Position numbers and translations under genes: made by a program. From Clostridiales bacterium (lineage in GTDB: Bacteria; Bacillota; Clostridia; Oscillospirales; Oscillospiraceae): 5,763 nucleotides of DNA. Position 1 is the stretch's first letter; the number at the start of each line of letters is the position of its first letter. The notes under the pieces were generated by a model. It was not told where the DNA came from and searched no databases. It worked only from the letters and a program-made list of their open reading frames with translations. This document shows, one piece after another, positions 1-5,697 of this stretch. The stretch spans positions 1-5,763 of the forward strand of contig JAJBTD010000169.1 of the NCBI GenBank assembly GCA_020861055.1. The letters are read 5' to 3'.

Positions 1-103
1 TTCCCCAGAAGCCTTCCATCGGGCCGTTGTCAATACACCTTCCCACTCTGGACATACTCTGTGTCATCCCCGCTTTCTCCTTCTTGCTAAAAGCGGTATG
101 ATA
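1..103 (-). pseudogene. IS3-family transposase fragment (end of DDE integrase core)
   Basis: Read on the minus strand, codons ending at base 2 encode ...AFSKKEKAGMTQSMSRVGRC followed by IDNGPMEGFWG. The pattern GMTQSMSR..xC.DN.PMEgFwG is characteristic of the IS3-family (rve/DDE) transposase core, where the short segment around DN...E leads to the catalytic glutamate. The reading frame is still open at the left window edge, so the C-terminal part may continue outside. The N-terminal part (helix-turn-helix and the first catalytic Asp) is absent: past about base 100 the plus strand already encodes the serine recombinase remnant. The fragment is therefore 5'-truncated and probably inactive. The right border is approximate (90-130). 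No terminal inverted repeat is visible at the junction. Confidence 0.75.
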
Positions 104-727
104 GGTTCGATTAAGGGCAATCGTCATCTGCCGGTAGCCAAGTATCCCATTGCACGGTATCAGTACCACTACAAAGTGCGGCACAAGAGCCTGTGCGACG
201 GGCAGTCCGGCTACACCGTCAGCACCTTGGACAAAATCGTGGATGAGGCGATTCGTACAAAATTCGCCTCCATTCAGGCAGCCCCCCAGAAGTGAGATTT
301 TGGGCGCCCAGCATGAAAAACAGCTTGCCCTGGCAAGAGTAAGGTGGCGCAGGCGAAAAGACTTTATGTACAAAAGGCAAAGGAGCTGACCGACCTGCGG
401 GCGGAAACGCTAAAGATCATCCGGGGCGAAAGGAAGCTGAGCGCAGAGCTGCTCAATTCGCTGGTGTCGGAAACAGAAGCACAGGCAGCAGCAGAGGAAC
501 AGAACCTGAAGAAAGCCCAGGCGGAGCTTGACCAGCTTTTGGCCTCTAATGCAGCAGTGGAGAAGGAGTACAACCAGATTCTGAGCTGGGCAGACCTCTA
601 TGACCAGGCAACCTTCGACGCCAAAAAGATGATCGTCAGCCAACTGATCCGGGCAGTCTATGTCCGCCGGGATTACGAGGTGGAGATCGACTTCAATATC
701 TCCTTCGATGAGGAGCTGTGGCAATAA
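98..727 (+). pseudogene. Large serine recombinase (TnpX/TndX-like) C-terminal remnant with two frameshifts
   Basis: The conceptual product contains YKVRHKSLCDGQSGYTVSTL, typical of the end of the recombinase zinc-ribbon region in large serine integrases of Clostridial transposons. It continues through a charged coiled-coil segment (EEQNLKKAQAELDQLL) to FDAKKMIVSQLIRAVYVRRD and IDFNISFDEELW, the usual C-terminus of this family. The frame is 98-~287, then shifts by one (291-344 reads SEILGAQHEKQLALARVR), then returns to the first frame from about 345 to the TAA at 725-727. The first shift maps to the six-C run at 282-287 or just after it, and the second to 342-346, so one extra and one missing base compensate. 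The N-terminal catalytic resolvase domain and most of the recombinase domain are missing. A family cysteine may also be changed (YQYHYK where YxC is common). It is clearly non-functional. Confidence 0.85.
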
Positions 728-732
728 AAAAA

Positions 733-767
733 TTCCAGGGAACTGCCGTTTTAGCAGTTCCCTGGAA
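733..767 (-). terminator. Intrinsic terminator of the tRNA-Ala gene
   Basis: A perfect 14-bp inverted repeat (733-746 with 754-767) encloses a 7-nt loop. On the minus strand it is followed by an uninterrupted run of seven T (complement of A726-A732). It begins 2 nt past the tRNA CCA end, so it terminates tRNA transcription. On the plus strand no T-run follows the hairpin, so it is not an efficient terminator for the recombinase remnant, whose stop codon (725-727) overlaps the T-tract region. Confidence 0.9.
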
Positions 768-769
768 CA

Positions 770-845
770 TGGTGGACCTGAAGAGACTCGAACTCTCGAC
801 CTCTCGGATGCGAACCGAACGCTCTCCCAGCTGAGCTACAGGCCC
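770..845 (-). tRNA. tRNA-Ala, anticodon CGC (reads GCG)
   Basis: The reverse complement folds into a complete 76-nt cloverleaf. The acceptor stem GGGCCTG pairs with CAGGTCC, the D-arm is GCTC...GAGC, the anticodon arm is TTCGG-TTCGCAT-CCGAG, and the T-arm is GAGAG-TTCGAGT-CTCTT. The discriminator is A and CCA is encoded. The loop TTCGCAT places CGC at positions 34-36. The G3:U70 wobble pair in the acceptor stem and discriminator A73 are the classic alanine identity elements and support the call independently of the anticodon. The gene is monocistronic here: a promoter lies at 922-949 and a terminator directly follows. Confidence 0.96.
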
Positions 846-1057
846 ATATAGACTGCTTCTTCAGTGCACTTGGTAACTGCACAAGCAAAGCATACTATGC
901 AGCATTTGCTCAACGCACCTTATTATAACAGATTTTCTTCATCTGTCAAGCACTACCAAAGGTGTTTTACGACGTCATTGTAAGCTGAGTTTCGCTCCAT
1001 CCATTCCTCGATCATAAAACGTGATTGCGCCCACTGGCGAAAGCAGTCACAGTATGG
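846..1057. other. Intergenic region between divergent tRNA-Ala and nth
   Basis: No coding region is visible here. The left part holds the tRNA leader and promoter, and the right part leads to the nth promoter. An imperfect dyad at 1021-1050 pairs GTGATTG with CAGTCAC (one G·T) around an inner CGCC-CACT-GGCG stem. It is the only other structure noticed. It has no T-tract and covers the place where the nth -35 box would sit. Confidence 0.5.
922..949 (-). promoter_or_regulatory. Sigma-A promoter of tRNA-Ala
   Basis: On the minus strand a perfect -35 TTGACA (complement of 944-949) and a perfect -10 TATAAT (complement of 922-927) are separated by 16 bp. The start site would fall near 914-916, giving a leader of about 70 nt before the mature tRNA 5' end at 845. 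Full consensus boxes fit a highly expressed stable-RNA gene. A 6-bp dyad, ACAGAT (928-933) with ATCTGT (941-946), lies within the spacer and reaches into the -35 box. Confidence 0.85.
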
Positions 1058-1063
1058 TATAAT
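1055..1063 (+). promoter_or_regulatory. Extended -10 promoter, probably of nth
   Basis: TGG directly precedes TATAAT (1058-1063), an extended -10 element (TGnTATAAT). At 17-bp spacing the -35 position (1035-1040) reads TGGCGA, a poor match, which is usual for extended -10 promoters. Initiation would be near 1070, giving an nth leader of about 100 nt. The region carries several GGCGAWW copies. Confidence 0.65.
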
Positions 1064-1160
1064 CAAGTCAGCATTTGGCGAATCCGCTGTTGCCTATCAA
1101 TTTGATTTGTTTTGCACTACAATGTGGCGATTCGGCGAAATTGGGGTCAGACACGACAGG

Positions 1161-1165
1161 GGAGG
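1161..1165 (+). promoter_or_regulatory. Ribosome binding site that fixes the nth start
   Basis: GGAGG within AGGGGAGGGG lies 8 nt before the ATG at 1174. The longer in-frame TTG start at 1075 has no ribosome binding site, would begin within a few bases of the predicted transcription start, and would add 33 residues with no resemblance to the family N-terminus. Confidence 0.85.
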
Positions 1166-1173
1166 GGCTTTGT

Positions 1174-1857
1174 ATGAAAACAGAGCAGGAGATATGGGCC
1201 ATTGTGGAGGCGCTAAAAGAACGCTATCCCGATTCGCTCTGTTCGCTACAGTATGAAAAGGACTATGAGCTTCTCTTTGCGGTGCGCCTCTCCGCCCAAT
1301 GTACCGACGCCCGGGTGAACCAGGTGACGCCAGCCCTTTTTGCCAGATTTCCTACCCTGGAGGACTTTGCCCAGGCAGACCCGGAGGAGGTAGGGCAGTA
1401 CATCCATTCCTGTGGCTTTTTCAGAGGAAAGAGCCGTGACCTGGTAAATTGCGCCCGAATGCTGCTGTCCGATTATGGCGGTAAGGTACCGGGAGAGATG
1501 GAAGATTTGCTCCGCCTGCCCGGAGTAGGCCGCAAGACTGCCAACCTGATCCAGGGGGATGTGTATCACACCCCCGGCGTGGTTGTGGCGGATACTCACT
1601 GTATCCGTATTGCCGGACGGCTGGGCCTCACTGACGGAACGAAGGACCCAAAGCGGGTGGAGGAGCAGCTTCGGGCAGTCCTGCCTCCGGAGGAGTCCAA
1701 CAACTTCTGCCACAGGATGGTGCTCTTTGGCCGGGAGATATGTACCGCCCGGCGTGCCTGGTGCGAAAAATGCCCTCTGCGTCCCTGGTGCAGCTATTTT
1801 CTGGGAGAAGCCGGGGGAAAGAAAGCACAGACGGAAACGGCACAGCCGACGCCTTAA
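1174..1857 (+). CDS. nth: Endonuclease III (bifunctional DNA glycosylase/AP lyase)
   Basis: This 227-residue protein has the full endonuclease III layout. It removes oxidised pyrimidines and cleaves the resulting abasic site by beta-elimination in base excision repair. The N-terminal half carries the conserved LSAQCTD segment (39-45). The helix-hairpin-helix LPGVGRKTAN (115-124) contains the catalytic lysine, K121, and VVADTHC holds the catalytic aspartate, D140. Four cysteines, C190, C197, C200 and C206, have the C-x6-C-x2-C-x5-C spacing of the [4Fe-4S] loop. Length is close to the E. coli enzyme (211 aa), with a short polar tail after the cluster. It appears to be monocistronic, with an extended -10 promoter upstream and about 200 nt before the next gene. 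MutY-type enzymes are excluded by size and by the HhH/lysine context. Confidence 0.95.
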   Translation: MKTEQEIWAIVEALKERYPDSLCSLQYEKDYELLFAVRLSAQCTDARVNQVTPALFARFPTLEDFAQADPEEVGQYIHSCGFFRGKSRDLVNCARMLLSDYGGKVPGEMEDLLRLPGVGRKTANLIQGDVYHTPGVVVADTHCIRIAGRLGLTDGTKDPKRVEEQLRAVLPPEESNNFCHRMVLFGREICTARRAWCEKCPLRPWCSYFLGEAGGKKAQTETAQPTP

Positions 1858-1927
1858 AATGCCAGGCAGCAGACAGAATCACAAGCTACGGTTACAGGCG
1901 ATATCCCAAAACTTTTTTTGTTAGCCC

Positions 1928-1955
1928 TTGCATTTTTTTGTATATCTGCTATGAT
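1928..1955 (+). promoter_or_regulatory. Candidate promoter of the ygeY-ygeW-arcC operon
   Basis: TGC TATGAT (-10 at 1950-1955 with an upstream TGn) lies 16 bp after TTGCAT (1928-1933). The spacer is T-rich. The predicted start is near 1961-1963. An alternative, TTGTTA (1918-1923) with 17 bp to TATATC (1941-1946), has a poorer -10 but would start about 10 nt earlier and include the whole candidate aptamer below. A preceding T-run (1913-1919) has no convincing stem before it, so no clear nth terminator is seen. Confidence 0.5.
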
Positions 1956-1956
1956 G

Positions 1957-2040
1957 GTGCAAGAGAAAGTACGCAGTCCGAAGGAGCGCTCCGGTGCTCT
2001 CAGGTCTGCAAAACCTGTCCTGTGGACGCAGAGACAGGAT
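1957..2040 (+). ncRNA. Structured leader resembling a shortened glycine riboswitch aptamer (candidate)
   Basis: The leader contains, in the family order, AGAG (1962-1965), CCGAAGGAGC (1978-1987), CTCTCAGGT (1997-2005) and GGAC (2024-2027). Glycine aptamers (gcvT type) have GGAGAG ... CACCGAAGGRGCAA ... CUCUCAGG ... GGAC, with GAGAG pairing to CUCUC. Here AGAG can pair with CTCT 1997-2000. Differences are notable: the hairpin normally between GAGAG and CCGAAGG is almost absent, the P3b-side spacer is only 9 nt and lacks the usual CAA, and P1 is at best TGC (1958-1960) with GCA (2028-2030). Further stems are visible: CAGGT 2001-2005 with ACCTG 2013-2017, and TCCTGT 2018-2023 with ACAGGA 2034-2039. 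TCCTG could instead pair with CAGGA in the ribosome binding site (2045-2049), which suggests translational control. The resemblance is seen in the sequence; the function is inferred. Confidence 0.4.
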
Positions 2041-2061
2041 AACGCAGGAGGTCGTTCAACC

Positions 2062-3369
2062 ATGGATTTTGAGCAGATCAAACAGGCCGCCCAGGACTAC
2101 GGCCCGGCCATGAACCGGTTCCTTCGGGACCTGATCGCCATCCCCAGCGAGAGCTGTGAGGAGGAGGGCGTCATCCGCCGCTGCGCTCAGGAGATGGAAA
2201 GCCTGGGCTTTGACAAGGTGGAGATCGACCCCATGGGCAACTGCCTGGGCTGGATGGGTACGGGCGGCCGTATTATGGCTTTTGACGGCCACATCGACAC
2301 GGTGGGCATCGGCAACATCGTCAACTGGACGGACGACCCCTATCAGGGTTACGAGACGGACCGCATCATCTACGGCCGGGGCGGCTCCGACCAGGAGGGC
2401 GGCGTGGTGGCCGCCGTATACGGGGCGAAGATCATGAAGGATCTGGGACTGATTCCCCAGGATACCTCCATTCTGGTCACCGCCACCGTCCAGGAGGAGG
2501 ACTGCGACGGCCTTTGCTGGCAGTACATCCACAACGAGCTGGGTATCACTCCTGAGTTTGTCGTCTCCACCGAGCCCACTGACGGCGGCATCTACCGTGG
2601 ACATCGGGGCCGGATGGAGATTCGGGTGGACGTCCACGGTGTCTCCTGCCACGGCTCCGCCCCGGAGCGGGGGGATAACGCTATTTACAAGATGTCGGAT
2701 ATCCTCCAGGATGTGCGTTCCCTCAACGAGAACGGCTGTGGCCCGGAGAACGAGGTGAAGGGCCTGGTCAAAATGCTGGAGCCGGAGTTCAATCCCGCAT
2801 GGGAGGATGCCCGGTTCCTGGGCCGTGGCACCATTACCGTCAGCCAGATCTTTTACACCTCCCCCTCCCGGTGCGCCGTGGCGGACTCCTGCGCCGTCTC
2901 TCTGGACCGCCGGATGACCGCCGGGGAGACCTGGGAGAGCTGTCTGGAGGAAATTCGTCAGCTGCCCAGCGTGCAGAAGTACGGCGAGGACGTGAAGGTG
3001 TCCATGTACACCTACGACCGCCCGGCCTGGACGGGTCTGGTTTATCCTACCGAGTGCTACTTCCCCACCTGGGTCAATAAGGAGACCGCTCCCCACGTTC
3101 AGGCGCTGGCCGACGCCCACAAGGCGCTCTTTGGCGAGCAGCGCCAGGGAGATGCGGACGCCATGGAGAAGCGGAACAGGCCCCTCATCGACAAGTGGAC
3201 CTTCTCCACCAACGGCGTCTCCATCCAGGGGCGGTACGGCATCCCCTGCGTGGGCTTCGGCCCCGGAGCGGAGAGCCAGGCCCACGCTCCCAACGAGATC
3301 ACCTGGAAATCCGACCTGGTGCGGTGCGCCGCGGTCTACGCCGCAATGCCCGGCCTGTACAAGAAATAA
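2062..3369 (+). CDS. ygeY: YgeY-type M20-family metallohydrolase
   Basis: This 435-residue cytosolic protein of the M20/ArgE-DapE amidohydrolase family belongs to the YgeY (selenium-metabolism-linked hydrolase) branch. The di-metal site is complete. FDGHIDTV holds H77 and catalytic D79, and GRGGSDQEGG holds bridging D110. VQEEDCDG holds general base E145 and ligand E146, STEPTDG holds E171, and SQAHAPNE holds H408. A dimerisation-type lid domain lies between about 180 and 300. The start is fixed by AGGAGG (2046-2051), 10 nt upstream; an in-frame TTG upstream (1918) would read through the promoter and leader and is rejected. In purine-degrading anaerobes this family is encoded with YgeW and the diaminopropionate lyase YgeX and is thought to act near 2,3-diaminopropionate. 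The exact substrate is not established by the sequence. ygeW follows 13 nt downstream, indicating co-transcription and probably translational coupling. Confidence 0.88.
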   Translation: MDFEQIKQAAQDYGPAMNRFLRDLIAIPSESCEEEGVIRRCAQEMESLGFDKVEIDPMGNCLGWMGTGGRIMAFDGHIDTVGIGNIVNWTDDPYQGYETDRIIYGRGGSDQEGGVVAAVYGAKIMKDLGLIPQDTSILVTATVQEEDCDGLCWQYIHNELGITPEFVVSTEPTDGGIYRGHRGRMEIRVDVHGVSCHGSAPERGDNAIYKMSDILQDVRSLNENGCGPENEVKGLVKMLEPEFNPAWEDARFLGRGTITVSQIFYTSPSRCAVADSCAVSLDRRMTAGETWESCLEEIRQLPSVQKYGEDVKVSMYTYDRPAWTGLVYPTECYFPTWVNKETAPHVQALADAHKALFGEQRQGDADAMEKRNRPLIDKWTFSTNGVSIQGRYGIPCVGFGPGAESQAHAPNEITWKSDLVRCAAVYAAMPGLYKK

Positions 3370-3382
3370 GGAGGCTGTTTCC

Positions 3383-4594
3383 ATGGCACTGGATACCCGG
3401 AAATTTGACGCCCTGCTGACCCAGCTCAAGGGGCTAGAATGCAAGGATATGTATGACAACGACTTTTTCCTCACCTGGGAGAAAACCGACGACGAGCTGA
3501 AGGCTGTCTGGACGGTGGCGGACATCCTCCGCACGCTCCGGGAGGGCAACGTCTCCACCAAGGTATTCGATTCCGGGCTGGGCATCTCCCTGTTCCGGGA
3601 CAACTCCACCCGAACCCGGTTCTCCTTCGCCTCCGCCTGCAACCTGCTGGGCCTGGAGGTGCAGGACCTGGACGAGGGCAAGAGCCAGATCGCCCACGGC
3701 GAGACAGTGCGGGAGACCGCCAACATGATCTCCTTTATGGCAGACGTCATCGGCATCCGGGACGATATGTACATCGGCAAGGGCAACGCCTATATGCACG
3801 CCGTCTCCGACGCTGTGCGGGAGGGGCATGACGCCGGGGTGCTGGAGCAGCGGCCCACTTTGGTCAATCTCCAGTGCGACATCGACCACCCCACTCAGAC
3901 CATGGCGGATATGGACCACATCATCCACTATTTTGGCGGCATCGAGAACCTGAAGGGCAAGAAGGTGGCCATGACCTGGGCCTATTCTCCCTCCTACGGC
4001 AAGCCTCTCTCCGTCCCTCAGGGGGTCATCGGCCTGTTCACCCGGCTGGGGATGGATGTGGTGTTGGCCCACCCGGAGGGCTACGAAGTCATGGGCGAGG
4101 TGGAGGAGGTCGCCAAAGCCAACGCCGCCCGTTCCGGCGGCTCCTTCACCAAGACCAACTCCATGGCGGAGGCATTCCGGGACGCCGACATCGTCTACCC
4201 CAAGAGCTGGGCTCCCTACGCCGCTATGGAGCAGCGGACGGAGCTGTACGGGAACGGCAACTTTGACGGCATCCAGGCCCTGGAGCAGCAGCTGCTGGCC
4301 CAGAACGCCCAGCACAAGGACTGGACCTGCTCCGAGAAGCTGATGTCCACCACCAGAGACGGCAAGGCCCTCTATCTCCACTGTCTCCCCGCCGATATCA
4401 CCGGCGTCTCCTGCGAGGCGGGAGAGGTGGATGCCTCCGTGTTCGACCGGTATCGTGACCCCCTGTACAAGCAGGCCAGCTACAAGCCCTATGTCATCGC
4501 CGCTATGATCTTCCTGTCCAAATTCCAGGACCCCGCCGCTGTGCTCCGGCAGCTGGCGGAGCGGGGACAGCAGCGGCAGTTCGAAATGAAATAA
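3383..4594 (+). CDS. ygeW: YgeW-type knotted carbamoyltransferase
   Basis: This 403-residue member of the aspartate/ornithine carbamoyltransferase fold matches the YgeW branch. The carbamoyl-phosphate site is present as DNSTRTRFS (S75-T-R-T-R79), DHPTQT (H169, P170, Q172) and LHCLPADI (H333, C334, L335, P336). SPSYGKPLSVPQ (202-213) is the proline-rich loop of the knotted subgroup that includes acetyl- and succinylornithine carbamoyltransferases and YgeW, and it argues against a standard ornithine or aspartate enzyme. Length is close to E. coli YgeW (about 396). The family is proposed to move a carbamoyl group to or from 2,3-diaminopropionate or a related purine breakdown product; the acceptor is not proven. 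The start ATG has AAGGAGG (3368-3374), which overlaps the ygeY stop codon, 8 nt upstream. The upstream in-frame extension to 3131 lies inside ygeY and is rejected. A carbamate kinase follows, so the likely direction in vivo is release of carbamoyl phosphate. Confidence 0.9.
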   Translation: MALDTRKFDALLTQLKGLECKDMYDNDFFLTWEKTDDELKAVWTVADILRTLREGNVSTKVFDSGLGISLFRDNSTRTRFSFASACNLLGLEVQDLDEGKSQIAHGETVRETANMISFMADVIGIRDDMYIGKGNAYMHAVSDAVREGHDAGVLEQRPTLVNLQCDIDHPTQTMADMDHIIHYFGGIENLKGKKVAMTWAYSPSYGKPLSVPQGVIGLFTRLGMDVVLAHPEGYEVMGEVEEVAKANAARSGGSFTKTNSMAEAFRDADIVYPKSWAPYAAMEQRTELYGNGNFDGIQALEQQLLAQNAQHKDWTCSEKLMSTTRDGKALYLHCLPADITGVSCEAGEVDASVFDRYRDPLYKQASYKPYVIAAMIFLSKFQDPAAVLRQLAERGQQRQFEMK

Positions 4595-4618
4595 CTGTTT
4601 CCATTTGCATACCACCGG

Positions 4619-4657
4619 GCAGGGAGACCTTTGCCGTCTCCCTGCTCTGCGTTTTTT
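4619..4657 (+). terminator. Hairpin with T-tract between ygeW and carbamate kinase (attenuator-like)
   Basis: A perfect 10-bp stem (4619-4628 with 4636-4645) encloses a 7-nt loop and can be extended by a G·T and a G-C pair to 4617-4647. It is followed by TGCG and then six T (4652-4657). The gap between stem and T-run makes it a weaker terminator than the one ending the operon. Its place inside the operon suggests partial termination or RNA processing that lowers kinase expression relative to ygeY and ygeW. Confidence 0.6.
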
Positions 4658-4664
4658 GAGAAAA

Positions 4665-4671
4665 GAGAGGA
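4665..4671 (+). promoter_or_regulatory. Ribosome binding site that fixes the carbamate kinase start
   Basis: GAGAGGA lies 7 nt before the ATG at 4679. The longer in-frame TTG start at 4631 falls in the loop of the intergenic hairpin and has no suitable binding site. The ATG start also places the family motif IVIALGGNAL at residue 7, as expected. Confidence 0.75.
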
Positions 4672-4678
4672 ACGCCCC

Positions 4679-5635
4679 ATGAAACGTAAACCCCGCATCG
4701 TCATCGCTCTGGGCGGCAACGCCCTGGGCAATACCCTGCCGGAGCAGATGGCCGCCGTGAAGCACACCTCCAGAGCCATCGTGGACCTGATGGACGAGGG
4801 ATATCAGGTGGTCATCTCCCACGGGAACGGCCCCCAGGTGGGTATGATCAATAACGCTATGGCCGCCCTCTCCCGGGAGAATCCCAGCCAGCCCAACACG
4901 CCCCTCTCCGTCTGTGTGGCCATGAGCCAGGCATACATCGGCTACGACCTGCAAAACGCCCTCCGGGAGGAGCTGTGCCGCCGCCGGGGAAAGGGACAGC
5001 CCCACGAGGATGTGGTCACTATGGTCACGCAGATCGAGGTAGACCCAAATGACCCGGCCTTTCAGCACCCGGTCAAACCCATCGGCCACTTTATGACGGA
5101 GGAGCAGGCCATGTTTGCCCAGCGAGAGTACGGCTATCTTATGGAGGAATTTCCCGGCAAGGGCTGGCGGCGGGTGGTGGCTTCTCCGCTCCCCGGAAGG
5201 ATCGTGGAGATCAACGCCATCCGTACCCTGGTGGATGCAGGACAGGTGGTCATCGCCTGCGGCGGCGGGGGTATTCCGGTCACCCGACAGGAGCTGGGCC
5301 ATTTGAAGGGGGCCTCTGCCGTCATTGACAAGGATTTTTGCTCCTGTCTGCTGGCGGAGGAGCTGGACGCCCAAATGCTCATCATCCTCACCGCCGTGGA
5401 GAAGGTGGCCCTCCACTACGGCACGCCGGAGGAGGTATGGCTGGACACGCTGACCCCGGAGCAGGCGGAGAAATACATCGCCCAGGGGCAGTTCGCCCCC
5501 GGCTCCATGCTCCCCAAGGTGCAGGCTGCCGTGGCCTTTGCCAAGAGCGCCCCCGGCCGTACCGCCCTCATCACCAGCCTGGAGTGCGCAAGAGAGGGAA
5601 TTCTGGGTCGAACTGGCACGAGGATTCGTGCTTGA
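4679..5635 (+). CDS. arcC: Carbamate kinase
   Basis: This 318-residue amino-acid-kinase-fold enzyme converts carbamoyl phosphate and ADP to ATP and carbamate (then CO2 and ammonia). The family motifs are in order: ALGGNAL (10-16), SHGNGPQVG (47-55), KPIGHF (133-138), VVASPLP (166-172), ACGGGGIPV (193-201), VIDKDF (215-220, with D217 and K218), FAPGSMLPKV (272-281) and GRTALITS (293-300). Length fits the family (about 310). It could equally be named yqeA, the paralogue in the E. coli ygeW cluster; which name is right depends on phylogeny. Placed after ygeW, it would harvest ATP by substrate-level phosphorylation from carbamoyl phosphate released by that enzyme. No arcA (arginine deiminase) or arcB (ornithine carbamoyltransferase) is nearby, so this is not a standard arginine deiminase operon. 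Confidence 0.95.
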   Translation: MKRKPRIVIALGGNALGNTLPEQMAAVKHTSRAIVDLMDEGYQVVISHGNGPQVGMINNAMAALSRENPSQPNTPLSVCVAMSQAYIGYDLQNALREELCRRRGKGQPHEDVVTMVTQIEVDPNDPAFQHPVKPIGHFMTEEQAMFAQREYGYLMEEFPGKGWRRVVASPLPGRIVEINAIRTLVDAGQVVIACGGGGIPVTRQELGHLKGASAVIDKDFCSCLLAEELDAQMLIILTAVEKVALHYGTPEEVWLDTLTPEQAEKYIAQGQFAPGSMLPKVQAAVAFAKSAPGRTALITSLECAREGILGRTGTRIRA

Positions 5636-5697
5636 CGATATCAACACGTCCTTTTGACTGGTTTCAACCGGATGTTTCAGCGCAAGCTTACAAATAA

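Noticed and set aside
660..851. Plus-strand open frame across the tRNA gene
   Set aside because: It overlaps the recombinase remnant, the terminator and the tRNA, and its translation is simply the complement of the cloverleaf.
1858..1920. Intrinsic terminator for nth before the T-run at 1913-1919
   Set aside because: No stable GC-containing stem directly precedes the T-run; only a weak AAAA/TTTT pairing is possible.
2056..3786. Long minus-strand open frame opposite ygeY and ygeW
   Set aside because: It is antisense to two genes with complete catalytic motifs, shows no recognisable domain, and is expected from GC-rich codon use. It has no ribosome binding site of note.
5600..5622. GAATTC followed by GGCACGAGG, reminiscent of a cDNA-library adaptor
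   Set aside because: The two parts are not contiguous as in the adaptor, and the segment encodes the expected carbamate kinase C-terminus, so it is chance.
3383..5635. Arginine deiminase pathway operon (arcB-arcC)
   Set aside because: The carbamoyltransferase has the proline-rich knot-loop segment and YgeW-type features, its partner is ygeY, and no arginine deiminase or antiporter is present.
3434..5647. Very long minus-strand open frame opposite ygeW and carbamate kinase
   Set aside because: It spans two intact plus-strand enzymes and their intergenic hairpin, with low-complexity Gly/His/Leu-rich translation and no family motif. It is treated as a frame shadow.
5658..5671. Small hairpin downstream of carbamate kinase
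   Set aside because: It is only a 5-bp stem with one G·T pair, has no T-tract, and lies before a much stronger terminator.
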